This document shows positions 37,321-45,633 of a stretch of 64,000 nucleotides of DNA, piece after piece. The translations under genes were made by a program, and so were the position numbers. The notes under the pieces are model-generated. The model had not been told where the DNA came from. It was given only the letters and a program-made list of their open reading frames with translations, and did no database searches. Position 1 is the first letter of the stretch. Each line of letters opens with the position of its first letter. Source of the DNA: Shewanella xiamenensis. Its GTDB lineage: Bacteria; Pseudomonadota; Gammaproteobacteria; Enterobacterales; Shewanellaceae. Location: the NCBI RefSeq assembly GCF_014647135.1, contig NZ_BMOP01000015.1:38864-102863 (forward strand). The letters are read 5' to 3'.

Positions 37321-37339
37321 GTAATCTACCCAATACAGA

Positions 37340-37771
37340 CTATTTCACGACCAATACAGGGCATGCCGCGCCATTGGCAACAGCTTCGGCAACATTCGTA
37401 TGTAAAAAGTGCGAAATTCCGGTTCGTCCATGGCTAGCAATAACCACCATACCCACATCCTTACCATTCGCCTCCTCGAGGATTTGATCGACGGGGTCGC
37501 CGCGGCGGATAAGGGTGGTAATCGGTAATTCGGTCTTGAGTCCCTCGAGTAACGCCTGCATTTTAGTTGCTGCGGCCTCCTCCATGCTTTTAGCGAGCTC
37601 CTCAGGGGTAATCGCTAAAATCATAAAGTTTTCATCACCAATAGGTTGCTCAACAACGTGTAAAATCTTTAGCCCTACATGGTATAGATTTGCCATTTCA
37701 ATAGCATAACGTAGCGCATGGGCCGCAGTTTCCGAAAAATCTGTGGGCCAGAGTATTTGACCTGAACGCAT
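37340..37771 (-). CDS. Universal stress protein (UspA family), second copy
   Basis: 143-aa UspA protein: LWPTDFSETAAHALRYAIEM at the start and GMVVIASHGRTGISHFLHTN near 115, then CPVLVV. An AAGGAG site precedes the ATG. It follows the SpoIIAA-like gene by 19 bases, so those two form an operon. Probably a nucleotide-binding stress factor of stationary phase. Confidence 0.9.
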   Translation of the reverse strand: MRSGQILWPTDFSETAAHALRYAIEMANLYHVGLKILHVVEQPIGDENFMILAITPEELAKSMEEAAATKMQALLEGLKTELPITTLIRRGDPVDQILEEANGKDVGMVVIASHGRTGISHFLHTNVAEAVANGAACPVLVVK

Positions 37772-37790
37772 AATCTGTTCTCCTTAATGG

Positions 37791-38189
37791 CTAGTCATCG
37801 TGAAGCTCATCTTTGAGCCAAGTAATGGCATCCAGTTTGTCGACAAAAAACTTAACCTCGGCCGGAGTAAACCAGTTTGCCAGCTTTGCCATCACTTCCT
37901 GTAGAGTCGTTTTACCGACAATAGCAATCCGTTCAAAGTGGCGAACATGCTTAACCCCTAGTTTTAGATCATCCCAAGCGGCTTGAAGTTCCCAACCTTC
38001 AAGCTCAGTCACATCGACTAAGGCATAAATATCGGGATCTTTCACCCCAGCTAACGCGGCTTCGAGCACGGGTACCATCACCTCATAATCTTGATGAGTT
38101 AAGGTACCAATAGCTTTAAAGGCAACAAAAAAGTCATCATCACCATAACGCTCGATCCCAACTGAAATTCCATGCTTTAACAAAGTCAT
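37791..38189 (-). CDS. SpoIIAA-like (STAS-fold) protein
   Basis: 132-aa cytoplasmic protein of the SpoIIAA-like type (PF11964): FVAFKAIGTLTHQDYEVMVP then YALVDVTELEGWELQAAWDD. This family shows a STAS-like fold and is often beside stress genes. Its partner is unknown. First gene of an operon with uspA. Confidence 0.78.
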   Translation of the reverse strand: MTLLKHGISVGIERYGDDDFFVAFKAIGTLTHQDYEVMVPVLEAALAGVKDPDIYALVDVTELEGWELQAAWDDLKLGVKHVRHFERIAIVGKTTLQEVMAKLANWFTPAEVKFFVDKLDAITWLKDELHDD

Positions 38190-38307
38190 ACATACTCCTT
38201 GTCTAACAAATGTCCTGTTAAGTGTAAAAGCTAAGTCTCTATCAGGCCGTGATCTTGCTCATAAATGCATCAGTATGCTTGCGCAAAATCACGCTAACCG
38301 CTAGGAT

Positions 38308-38329
38308 AAACCGACTAATCAGTCGGTTT
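38308..38329. promoter_or_regulatory. TetR-type operator before the aldehyde dehydrogenase
   Basis: AAACCGACT (38308-38316) and AGTCGGTTT (38321-38329) form a perfect 9-bp inverted repeat with a 4-base centre, 56 bases before the start codon. The TetR gene downstream of the dehydrogenase is the obvious binder. Confidence 0.75.
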
Positions 38330-38384
38330 GTGTATTGAACAACAAACGGCTTTATTTTTTAAGACTTGCACTCAAGGGATCACG

Positions 38385-39809
38385 ATGAACATGGCAACAG
38401 ACCCAGCAACAATCTCGCCGTTAACCGAGTTACTCCAACGTCAGCGTGCAAGTTACTTAGCCGCGCCCAACCCTGATTACGCCATCCGCAAAGAGCGTCT
38501 AATGCGTCTAAAGGCTGCCTTACTCAGTTATCAGCAGCCGCTAGTCGAGGCGTTATCACAGGACTATGGCCATCGTTCGGTCGACGACAGTCTGATTTCC
38601 GACATTATGCCTGTGGTCAATAACATCAATTACAGCTTGAAAAACCTCAAAAAATGGCTCAAGCCAAGCCGCCGCCATGCGGGCATCTTACTCGCCCCCG
38701 CCCAAGTCAAAGTGCATTATCAGCCACTAGGCGTTATTGGGATAATCGTGCCTTGGAACTTCCCCGTCATGCTCTCCATTGGGCCATTAGTCACGGCGAT
38801 TGCTGCGGGCAACCATGCCATGCTCAAACTTTCGGAATTTACTCCAGCAACCAACAGCGTTATCAAACAATTGCTCGCCGAAGTATTTGATGAATCCCAT
38901 GTTGCCGTTGTAGAAGGTGAAGCTGATGTCGCGGCGCAGTTTTCAGCACTGCCCTTCGATCATCTCCTATTTACTGGTTCAACCACGGTTGGCCGCCATG
39001 TGATGCGCGCCGCGGCCAATAATCTCACCCCCGTTACCCTTGAACTCGGAGGTAAATCGCCAGTAATTATCGCCCCCGATATACCACTAGAGATAGCGGT
39101 AGAACGAATGATTTATGGTAAGTGTTTGAATGCTGGACAAATCTGTGTAGCGCCTGATTATGTGCTTTGCCCTAACGCTAAAGTGAGCGATTTTATTCAA
39201 GCCTATCAAGCAAAATTCCAAGCCATGTACGGCGCAATTGCCCAAAATAAGGACTACGGCAGCATTATTAATGCCCGCCAATTTGATCGTTTATTGGCTG
39301 TACTTGAGGATGCCAAAACCAAAGGTGCCAAGATTATCTCTGCCTCAAATGAAGCAATAGACAGCCAGAATCGTAAACTCGCCACTCAGCTGATTACTAA
39401 TACCACTGAAGATATGCTATTGATGCAAGAGGAAATCTTTGGGCCGCTATTACCCGTTATCGGTTACGACTCTTTAGATGAAGCCATTAGCTACGTAAAC
39501 CGTCGTGCCAGACCCTTAGCACTCTATGTGATGAGTTTTGATGAAGCGAGCCAACAAAAAATCCTCAAGCAAACTCACTCTGGCGGTGTTTGTATCAATG
39601 AAACGGTATTCCACGTAGCAGCCGATGATGCGCCCTTTGGCGGCATAGGCCCATCAGGTATGGGGCATTACCATGGTAAAGAAGGATTCCTCACCTTTAG
39701 CCACGCCAAAACCGTGCTGAGCCGTGGTAGCTTCAACACGGGTAAGTTTGTCCATCCTCCCTATGGCACTTTTATCCAACGTATGTTGATGAAGCTGTTT
39801 TTACGCTAA
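38385..39809 (+). CDS. Coniferyl-aldehyde-dehydrogenase-like aldehyde dehydrogenase
   Basis: 474-aa NAD(P)-dependent aldehyde dehydrogenase. IVPWNFPVMLSIGPLVTAI and FTGSTTVGRHV precede the general base in LELGGKSP (about residue 225) and the catalytic cysteine in NAGQICVAPDYV. A hydrophobic C terminus (IQRMLMKLFLR) may touch the membrane, as in fatty-aldehyde dehydrogenases. The ATG at 38385 follows AAGGGAT and replaces the frame's start 19 codons upstream. It shares an operon with a TetR regulator 22 bases downstream. Confidence 0.9.
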   Translation: MNMATDPATISPLTELLQRQRASYLAAPNPDYAIRKERLMRLKAALLSYQQPLVEALSQDYGHRSVDDSLISDIMPVVNNINYSLKNLKKWLKPSRRHAGILLAPAQVKVHYQPLGVIGIIVPWNFPVMLSIGPLVTAIAAGNHAMLKLSEFTPATNSVIKQLLAEVFDESHVAVVEGEADVAAQFSALPFDHLLFTGSTTVGRHVMRAAANNLTPVTLELGGKSPVIIAPDIPLEIAVERMIYGKCLNAGQICVAPDYVLCPNAKVSDFIQAYQAKFQAMYGAIAQNKDYGSIINARQFDRLLAVLEDAKTKGAKIISASNEAIDSQNRKLATQLITNTTEDMLLMQEEIFGPLLPVIGYDSLDEAISYVNRRARPLALYVMSFDEASQQKILKQTHSGGVCINETVFHVAADDAPFGGIGPSGMGHYHGKEGFLTFSHAKTVLSRGSFNTGKFVHPPYGTFIQRMLMKLFLR

Positions 39810-39831
39810 TACGGGCCGCTTAGGAGTGGTT

Positions 39832-40440
39832 ATGTCGAGCTTATTACCAACAGATACAGATACTAAGCCAATGACAGATAAACGTCAGGCGATACTCGAT
39901 ACCGCCTTATCGTTATTTGTCAGCCAAGGCTTTCATGCCACCTCGACCGCTTCAATTGCCAAGCAGGCTGGCGTAGCGACAGGCACACTGTTTCATCATT
40001 TCCCAACCAAAGAAATGTTGATGGAAAGCTTGTTTCTCACGATTAAACAAGAGTTTGCTAATGCATTATTGTTAAATATCAAAGAAGGGAGCGATCTTAA
40101 AGAGCATGCAGAAATCCTCTGGCAGAGCGCGATTGACTGGTCGATTGATAATCCAATCAAGCAATTATTTTTTCAGCAATATTCAATGTCACCTATGATT
40201 GCGGCTTCTATCCGCGAACAAGCAATGAATAGCATCTTAGGGTTTATCGCCCAGTTGATAAAAAAAGGGCAGCTAATGGGATTAATTGCCCACTATCCCA
40301 TTGAATTAATGCTTGAAAATTGCCACGGACAATACTTAGCAGCCACGCGATTTTTTATCGATAACCCCGAATTGGGCAGAGATAAACATTATCGTGATGC
40401 CAGCTTTGCGCTGTTTTGGAAGGCGTTACGGGCCGACTAA
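39832..40440 (+). CDS. TetR/AcrR-family repressor
   Basis: 202-aa regulator; helix-turn-helix at ~20-60 (ALSLFVSQGFHATSTASIAK, then GTLFHHFPTKEMLMESL), followed by a helical ligand-binding domain. ATG 39832 has AGGAG five bases upstream. It is downstream of the aldehyde dehydrogenase whose promoter carries a TetR-like palindrome, so autogenous control by an aldehyde or related ligand is plausible. Confidence 0.9.
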   Translation: MSSLLPTDTDTKPMTDKRQAILDTALSLFVSQGFHATSTASIAKQAGVATGTLFHHFPTKEMLMESLFLTIKQEFANALLLNIKEGSDLKEHAEILWQSAIDWSIDNPIKQLFFQQYSMSPMIAASIREQAMNSILGFIAQLIKKGQLMGLIAHYPIELMLENCHGQYLAATRFFIDNPELGRDKHYRDASFALFWKALRAD

Positions 40441-40450
40441 ACCTAAAAGC

Positions 40451-40480
40451 AATCGAGCCAGACTTATATCTGGCTCGATT
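40451..40480 (-). terminator. Hairpin between tetR and csgG
   Basis: AATCGAGCCAGA and TCTGGCTCGATT form a perfect 12-bp stem with a 6-base loop. On the minus strand GCTTTTAG follows, so it is a likely terminator for csgG and possibly stabilises both ends. Confidence 0.75.
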
Positions 40481-40528
40481 GTGGCGATGTTTAACTGAAT
40501 GAACAGATATTTAATACGATTAGTATAA

Positions 40529-41335
40529 TCAGCTTTGGCTTAATTCAGGTTGTTTTTCTATAGGTTGCGACAACTGCGAAGCACTCCAATAACCTTGTTT
40601 TACACCCTTTTCGATAAGCTCAGCGACTGCTAACTCAATGGCTTGTAGTACACAAAACTGCACTGGTTCATTGGTGGTAAAACCGACTTCGGCTTCGGCC
40701 AAACGATTCAAACTGGTATAACGGAACAGGCCTGCACGCATTTCCTGCGAAAGTACCCTTTTACTCGTAGATACAGACATCATCACTTTGCCCGTGTGTA
40801 CATCGACAGCGCGCAGATAGATAGTCACTAAATCCTCACGGTACATTTCCGAGGCGCCGATACCATAATACTCAACCCCTGTACCGCCTGTACTGGTGTT
40901 GGTCTCGTAACTGATAATGCCACCTTCTAATAGCAATCTCGCCGTCGATAACACGGGGATATCATCGCCCTTTGAGCCGTTTTGCTTATTACTGATCTTG
41001 CGCTCGGTTAATAAATTTTGCAGGCCTTCACGCTCAACGGGCGTAAACCATTTAGAGTCAATCAAGGTTTGCATCAGCATCGATGTTGCCCCTTGAGTGA
41101 CCGCAGTTGAAAATGAGCTGACGTTAGCTTGAGGTTTATATTGCCCGGTTTGGTCTCGGAATGAATATACCGCAACTGGGATCGGAAATTTTGGCCCAGG
41201 CTGACTCTGTAGCTCCTTCATCACCTCACTCATTGGATTAACTTGAGCAGGAGTAATATTTAAGTCAGGCTTGGGGATCAAGCTACAGGCGGACATACTC
41301 AGCAGCATAGAAGCGATAAAGATGGAACGTGCCAT
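40529..41335 (-). CDS. csgG: Curli secretion lipoprotein CsgG
   Basis: 268-aa outer-membrane lipoprotein that forms the nonameric channel for curli subunits. Lipobox SMSACS gives the lipidated cysteine at about 17. The CsgG fold shows as PVAVYSFRDQTGQYK, FTPVEREGLQNLLTERK and RAVDVHTGKVMMSVSTSKRV. Its ATG shares the A of the csgF stop (TAATG), so it is translationally coupled. Third gene of csgEFG. Confidence 0.93.
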   Translation of the reverse strand: MARSIFIASMLLSMSACSLIPKPDLNITPAQVNPMSEVMKELQSQPGPKFPIPVAVYSFRDQTGQYKPQANVSSFSTAVTQGATSMLMQTLIDSKWFTPVEREGLQNLLTERKISNKQNGSKGDDIPVLSTARLLLEGGIISYETNTSTGGTGVEYYGIGASEMYREDLVTIYLRAVDVHTGKVMMSVSTSKRVLSQEMRAGLFRYTSLNRLAEAEVGFTTNEPVQFCVLQAIELAVAELIEKGVKQGYWSASQLSQPIEKQPELSQS

Positions 41336-41730
41336 TAGTTTCCGCCTCCAAAAGTTGGCATTTCAATCACCGTCACTTCGCCGGTTTCGATGTTAGTGAT
41401 GGTTAACATCACTCCGGTGCCAGTAGAGGCGACTTCGATACGAAAATCGCCAGTATCGTACACCCCATCTTTGATCTCACCATCAGCAACGCCGCGAGTG
41501 ATGGAGTTAATGATGTTACGTTCCAATGACTCCTTAAAACGGGTAACAAAGTCCTTCTCGGTCGAGCTGGCTTTATTATCGTTTTGAGCCTGCGCTTTAT
41601 TGAGTAAAAAGGAGCCATTCGCAGGATTGCCCCCAAAGCTTGGGTTGACGGGGGTATAGATTAATTCGGTTGCTTGGCTGGTGTGAGCTATGCAAAACAC
41701 AGCAAGAGAAAGTAACGTCCTGAATGTCAT
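41335..41730 (-). CDS. csgF: Curli assembly protein CsgF
   Basis: 131-aa exported protein; signal peptide MTFRTLLSLAVFCIAHTSQA. The mature start ELIYTPVNPSFGGNP matches the CsgF segment known to insert in CsgG's pore and carries FGGNP. The ATG at 41730 has AGGATA upstream and replaces the longer frame's start. It tethers the nucleator at the cell surface in known systems. Confidence 0.92.
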   Translation of the reverse strand: MTFRTLLSLAVFCIAHTSQATELIYTPVNPSFGGNPANGSFLLNKAQAQNDNKASSTEKDFVTRFKESLERNIINSITRGVADGEIKDGVYDTGDFRIEVASTGTGVMLTITNIETGEVTVIEMPTFGGGN

Positions 41731-41740
41731 TATTGTTATC

Positions 41741-42151
41741 CTACAAATCGTCCGATGTTCCTGAAAAATCACCCGTAATCGCATTAGCCCTGACTTGAGC
41801 TAAGTAATCAATCGTCAACAAAATAGCCTGCTCTGCGCTCTCCTTAATCGGGTTCGCCCGACGACCAAAGTGCGTGGTATAAATACGAGTTCCATTCACT
41901 TCTAAGGTTAAAACGGTTCCGGCCTGCGGAAACACCGTCTCATACAAGGTCACGTTAAACCCTTGAGTAAACGGCAATTCGCGCCAATAACTTGAATAGT
42001 AAAACCCAAAATCCTTACCAAAACGCGTTAAGGTTCTATCTATCACAAGCCCACTGATTTCAATATCATCATCGGCTAACGCGCCAGGAGCGCTTATAAA
42101 CAAGAATGGACACAAAATACTGAACAACAACCGCTGAATTAACGATTTCAC
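41741..42151 (-). CDS. csgE: Curli chaperone CsgE
   Basis: 136-aa exported protein; signal peptide ends near residue 25 (ISAPGALA). The mature sequence SGLVIDRTLTRFGKDFGFYY and the late IDYLAQVRANAITGDFSG fit CsgE, which caps CsgG and directs subunits. GTG start at 42151 with an AAGGAGGG site; the longer frame to 42241 is not supported. First gene of csgEFG. Confidence 0.9.
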   Translation of the reverse strand: MKSLIQRLLFSILCPFLFISAPGALADDDIEISGLVIDRTLTRFGKDFGFYYSSYWRELPFTQGFNVTLYETVFPQAGTVLTLEVNGTRIYTTHFGRRANPIKESAEQAILLTIDYLAQVRANAITGDFSGTSDDL

Positions 42152-42403
42152 AGGTCCCTCCTTACCTACAATGCTCAAAACTTCAGATACAGCGACAGCG
42201 TAAAATGCACACTTTGCCATGTTGTGCATGTAACATTTCACGCTTATTTTTATTAAAGGAAGGTTAACAGGATTAAAGATCGCTAGTCATTAGACTGAGA
42301 CCTAAATTAGCCCAAAAAGCTAAGGTAAAAACCGCAAAATAGCCCATTTGGGTAATACGTTAGAATGAGCAATGAAAACTCTTGATACACTCTCAAACGC
42401 AGA

Positions 42404-44059
42404 TTATTGCGGTAACCAGAGTTGTACTGACAGCCCGCCATCGGTGCGATTATGCATACTAATGCTGCCTTCATGGGCCTCAATGATTTCGCGGCAAAGT
42501 GGTAAGCCTAAGCCCGTGCCCGATTGCTTGGTTGAGTAAAAGGGCAATAGGGCTTGCTCTAACACTTCCTCGGACATGCCACTACCACGATCCTCGATCT
42601 TGATAATAAAGCCTGTGCCATCAACCAGCGTTTGAAAGCGAATGGTAAGCGTGACCTCATCGGGATTAGAACCTGATTCATGGGCATTTTTCAGCAGGTT
42701 TAGCAGAACTTGCTCCATTTGTCCTTGATCGAAATAGCCCATTTCAGCGGGTAATTCATTGGCTAAGGTAAAAGGATAATGCTGGGTTAAATGTTCGATA
42801 AGCTGCTGCCACGCGACTTGACGTCGCTGCGGTAAAGGCAGTTTAGCAAAGCGAGCATAGTTGAAAATAAACTGACTCAGGTGATTCGTGCGACTCTCTA
42901 TAGTGTCGAATATCAGCTTAAGCTTTGGATTATCGAGATCTTTCGTGAGTAAACGCCCCGAGTTCACCATTGAAGCAATGGGCGCGACAGAATTATTTAG
43001 CTCATGGCTGATAATACGGATCACCTTCTTCCACACCGCCACTTCCTGACGATTAAGCTCTCGGGTCATCTGCTTAAGCAAGATTAAATTATGCTGTTGG
43101 TTATTCAGCAAAAATTGGCCGCGACTCAGATACCAAGTCTCAGTATCATCCTCACCCATAGTAAATAGGCCGCTCTTTTCCTGCTTAAGCGCCAAGGCAA
43201 GCGCTTCGGGTAAGTCTTGCAGCAACTCGTCGAGGCTCAAGCCTTCCATTTTGCCTTTAATATGGAAAAGATGCCGCGCCGCATCGTTGGCATACATGAG
43301 TTTTTGATGGTCGTTAAACAGCAGCATCACATTCGGAGAGCTTTGAATCACCTTATCCAATAGCAATTCGCGCTGGTAAATGTATTGCCGTTCTTGGCGC
43401 AGCTTAGCCGCCGAATCATTGAATAACTCAGCCAATGCTTTCAACTGCCCCTCACCATTTGCTGGAATGCTGACACTAAAGTCATTGTCATTAAAGTTGA
43501 GTAAACCAACCTCTAAGGCATTGAGGCTACGAGCTAAATGGCGGGTAAACCAAGCCACACCTAAGGCACAGATTCCGCAGGCAAACAGTAATATGAATAG
43601 CCATTCAGTGATTGGCGGTGTGGACATAGCCTCGTGTTCTAACTTCAACTTAGGTAGTGAGATAGATTCAGCGGGTGGCGCTATGGGGGGCACCTCAGGA
43701 TGGACTGAAGGACTAAAAAGCCCCTCTTTAAGCTGCTCGAGTTTAAAAAGCTTAATTTGCAATTGTTCTTGCTTGAGCTGCTCTAACTTTTGCAGCTCAT
43801 GCTTAATCTGCTCGGCCCTTAAACGCTCCTGCAATGGCAGAGTTTGTTGTAATTGCTCGTTATTTTTTATCGCCGCCTCGACAGTCTCTTGCAGCTTATC
43901 TATATCTAAGGGCGGTATAGTTATATCGGGGAGCTTGATCGGAGCTGGCACTTCAACTGACGAGATAGACGGGCGATAGCTTACAGCACCTAGGGTCAAT
44001 AGCACTCCTAAGGCGCAACAAATGGTTGAATAGATGATTAATTTTGTTCGCAGTTGCAC
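42404..44059 (-). CDS. Membrane histidine kinase with periplasmic coiled-coil
   Basis: 551-aa sensor kinase. A first membrane helix (~8-28), then a periplasmic segment of ~120 residues dominated by an EQL/K/Q-rich coiled coil, second helix (~153-173), HAMP-like linker, PAS domain (~225-340), HisKA with the phospho-acceptor in ISHELNNSVAPI (~365), and HATPase (NLLKNAHESG, DRGSGM, TGLGLPLC). The SHELNNS form is typical of kinases paired with NtrC-type regulators. It follows its partner regulator by 40 bases. GTG start with GGAG upstream. Likely signal: envelope or peptide stress, by context only. Confidence 0.88.
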   Translation of the reverse strand: MQLRTKLIIYSTICCALGVLLTLGAVSYRPSISSVEVPAPIKLPDITIPPLDIDKLQETVEAAIKNNEQLQQTLPLQERLRAEQIKHELQKLEQLKQEQLQIKLFKLEQLKEGLFSPSVHPEVPPIAPPAESISLPKLKLEHEAMSTPPITEWLFILLFACGICALGVAWFTRHLARSLNALEVGLLNFNDNDFSVSIPANGEGQLKALAELFNDSAAKLRQERQYIYQRELLLDKVIQSSPNVMLLFNDHQKLMYANDAARHLFHIKGKMEGLSLDELLQDLPEALALALKQEKSGLFTMGEDDTETWYLSRGQFLLNNQQHNLILLKQMTRELNRQEVAVWKKVIRIISHELNNSVAPIASMVNSGRLLTKDLDNPKLKLIFDTIESRTNHLSQFIFNYARFAKLPLPQRRQVAWQQLIEHLTQHYPFTLANELPAEMGYFDQGQMEQVLLNLLKNAHESGSNPDEVTLTIRFQTLVDGTGFIIKIEDRGSGMSEEVLEQALLPFYSTKQSGTGLGLPLCREIIEAHEGSISMHNRTDGGLSVQLWLPQ

Positions 44060-44099
44060 CTAAAACTCCACCTAATACTCAGTGTTTATCATGCTATGA

Positions 44100-45536
44100 C
44101 TATTTTTCTAGACCAAACTTATCCATGCGGCGATACAGGGCTTGCCTACTTAGGCCAAGGGATTTAGCTACTCGTGCAATCACGCCCTTGTGCTGTCTTA
44201 AGGCCATTTCAATCTGCTCACGGCTAACATCCATAGCGTCGCTCGAATCCAGTTGAGCGGACACGTCTTGATTGGCAACTTTTATCTGTGATTCAATCGG
44301 GGCAACTTCGGTTATGGTTCGCCCAAACGTCATCGTATTTGTCGTGTGAGTGTTGTTAACATTGACTGGCGGTAAACCAAAATCAACTTCGGTTAACACT
44401 CGACTTTGCGCCAATAGCGCCGCACGTTTACAGGCATTTTCTAGCTCGCGCACATTACCTGGCCAACGATGCTGTAATAGCGCCTGTTGGGCGGGTTTAC
44501 TCAAACTAAAACCCTCACCGACAAAATGTTTCACTAAGGGCAAAATATCGTCAATACGCTGATTCAGTGGCGGTAAGGCCAATTCAATCACATTTAAGCG
44601 GTAGAATAAGTCCTCACGGAAACGCCCCTCGGCAATATCTTGGGCAAGATCGGCATTGGTCGCACTGATCACCCTCACCTTCACCTTTAAGGTTTTATGG
44701 CTGCCTAAGCGCTCAAACTCCCCGGTTTGTAATACCCGCAGCAATTTCACTTGGCCCGAGAGCGGTAAATTGCCAATTTCATCTAAAAATAAGGTGCCAC
44801 CATCGGCCGCTTCAAAACGACCAATGCGCGCCTTGTTAGCCCCCGTAAACGCCCCCGCCTCGGCACCAAAGAGTTCGGCTTCGAGCAACTCCATTGGCAA
44901 AGCCCCCACATTCACCTTAATAAAGGGTTTGTTTTTTAAGGGAGAATTGGCATGGATAATATCGGCAAGCTTATCTTTACCGGCACCGTTAGGCCCTGTG
45001 ATCAATACAGATACATCGGAGCGTGCCAGTTGTAAGGCTAAGTCAATACAACGCTGCATCGAACCACTACCAAAAACAATCCCGCACAGATCCGCATCGG
45101 CAATCGCGACTTGGCGTTGTGAATTAACTCGCTCGAGCCGATGATTTGTACGTGCAAGCTTATAGAGAGCAATTAAATTCGTAATGCTGTTTAGTAACTT
45201 AGCATCATCCCACGGTTTGCCCATGTAATCAGCGGCGCCGGCTTTAACCAACTCAACAGCGGTTTCGAGCTGCGTCCAAGCCGTCATTAAAATGATCGGC
45301 AAATCCGGCTGCCTATCACGCAATGCATAAAACAACTGCCGCCCTTCTTCCCCAGAGGTGGTATCGCGGGTGAAGTTCATATCTTGGATAACAAGATCAA
45401 TATCATGGGTCGCGATCAGACCAAGGGCATCATCTGGTGTATGGCAAGTTAACACCTGATAACCATTGATCTCCAGTATTAAGCCCAAGGCCTGGCAGAT
45501 GGCGTGGTTATCGTCGACAATCAGAATTGTGTCCAT
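44100..45536 (-). CDS. NtrC-type sigma-54 response regulator
   Basis: 478-aa regulator. Receiver domain 1-120 with the acidic pair DDNH at the start and phospho-aspartate in LVIQDMNF (~54). AAA+ domain with GPNGAGKD (~170) and GAFTGA (~228). C-terminal Fis-type helix-turn-helix (KSLGLSRQALYRRM). It partners the kinase just downstream and probably drives the sigma-54 promoter of the HlyD-ABC operon. That operon's terminator lies between, so regulator and kinase appear to have their own promoter. Confidence 0.9.
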   Translation of the reverse strand: MDTILIVDDNHAICQALGLILEINGYQVLTCHTPDDALGLIATHDIDLVIQDMNFTRDTTSGEEGRQLFYALRDRQPDLPIILMTAWTQLETAVELVKAGAADYMGKPWDDAKLLNSITNLIALYKLARTNHRLERVNSQRQVAIADADLCGIVFGSGSMQRCIDLALQLARSDVSVLITGPNGAGKDKLADIIHANSPLKNKPFIKVNVGALPMELLEAELFGAEAGAFTGANKARIGRFEAADGGTLFLDEIGNLPLSGQVKLLRVLQTGEFERLGSHKTLKVKVRVISATNADLAQDIAEGRFREDLFYRLNVIELALPPLNQRIDDILPLVKHFVGEGFSLSKPAQQALLQHRWPGNVRELENACKRAALLAQSRVLTEVDFGLPPVNVNNTHTTNTMTFGRTITEVAPIESQIKVANQDVSAQLDSSDAMDVSREQIEMALRQHKGVIARVAKSLGLSRQALYRRMDKFGLEK

Positions 45537-45577
45537 GTGGCAAAGTATATCCCGAGTAAAACGATTAACCTTAAAGT

Positions 45578-45616
45578 AACAAAAAGTGCAATAACATCCT
45601 ACTGTTATCGCACTTT
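45578..45616 (-). terminator. Terminator of the ABC export operon
   Basis: AAAGTGCAATAACA (45583-45596) pairs with TGTTATCGCACTTT (45603-45616) except for one position, followed on the minus strand by TTTTTG. Confidence 0.85.
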
Positions 45617-45633
45617 ATGCCGCTCAGCTTATG

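Noticed and set aside
43380..43979. 199-codon frame on the plus strand, Ser/Cys-rich
   Set aside because: It is antisense to the kinase's repetitive coiled-coil region; its composition mirrors that gene's reverse complement and no ribosome site precedes it.
44656..45144. 162-codon plus-strand frame
   Set aside because: Lies fully inside the AAA+ domain of the response regulator on the other strand.
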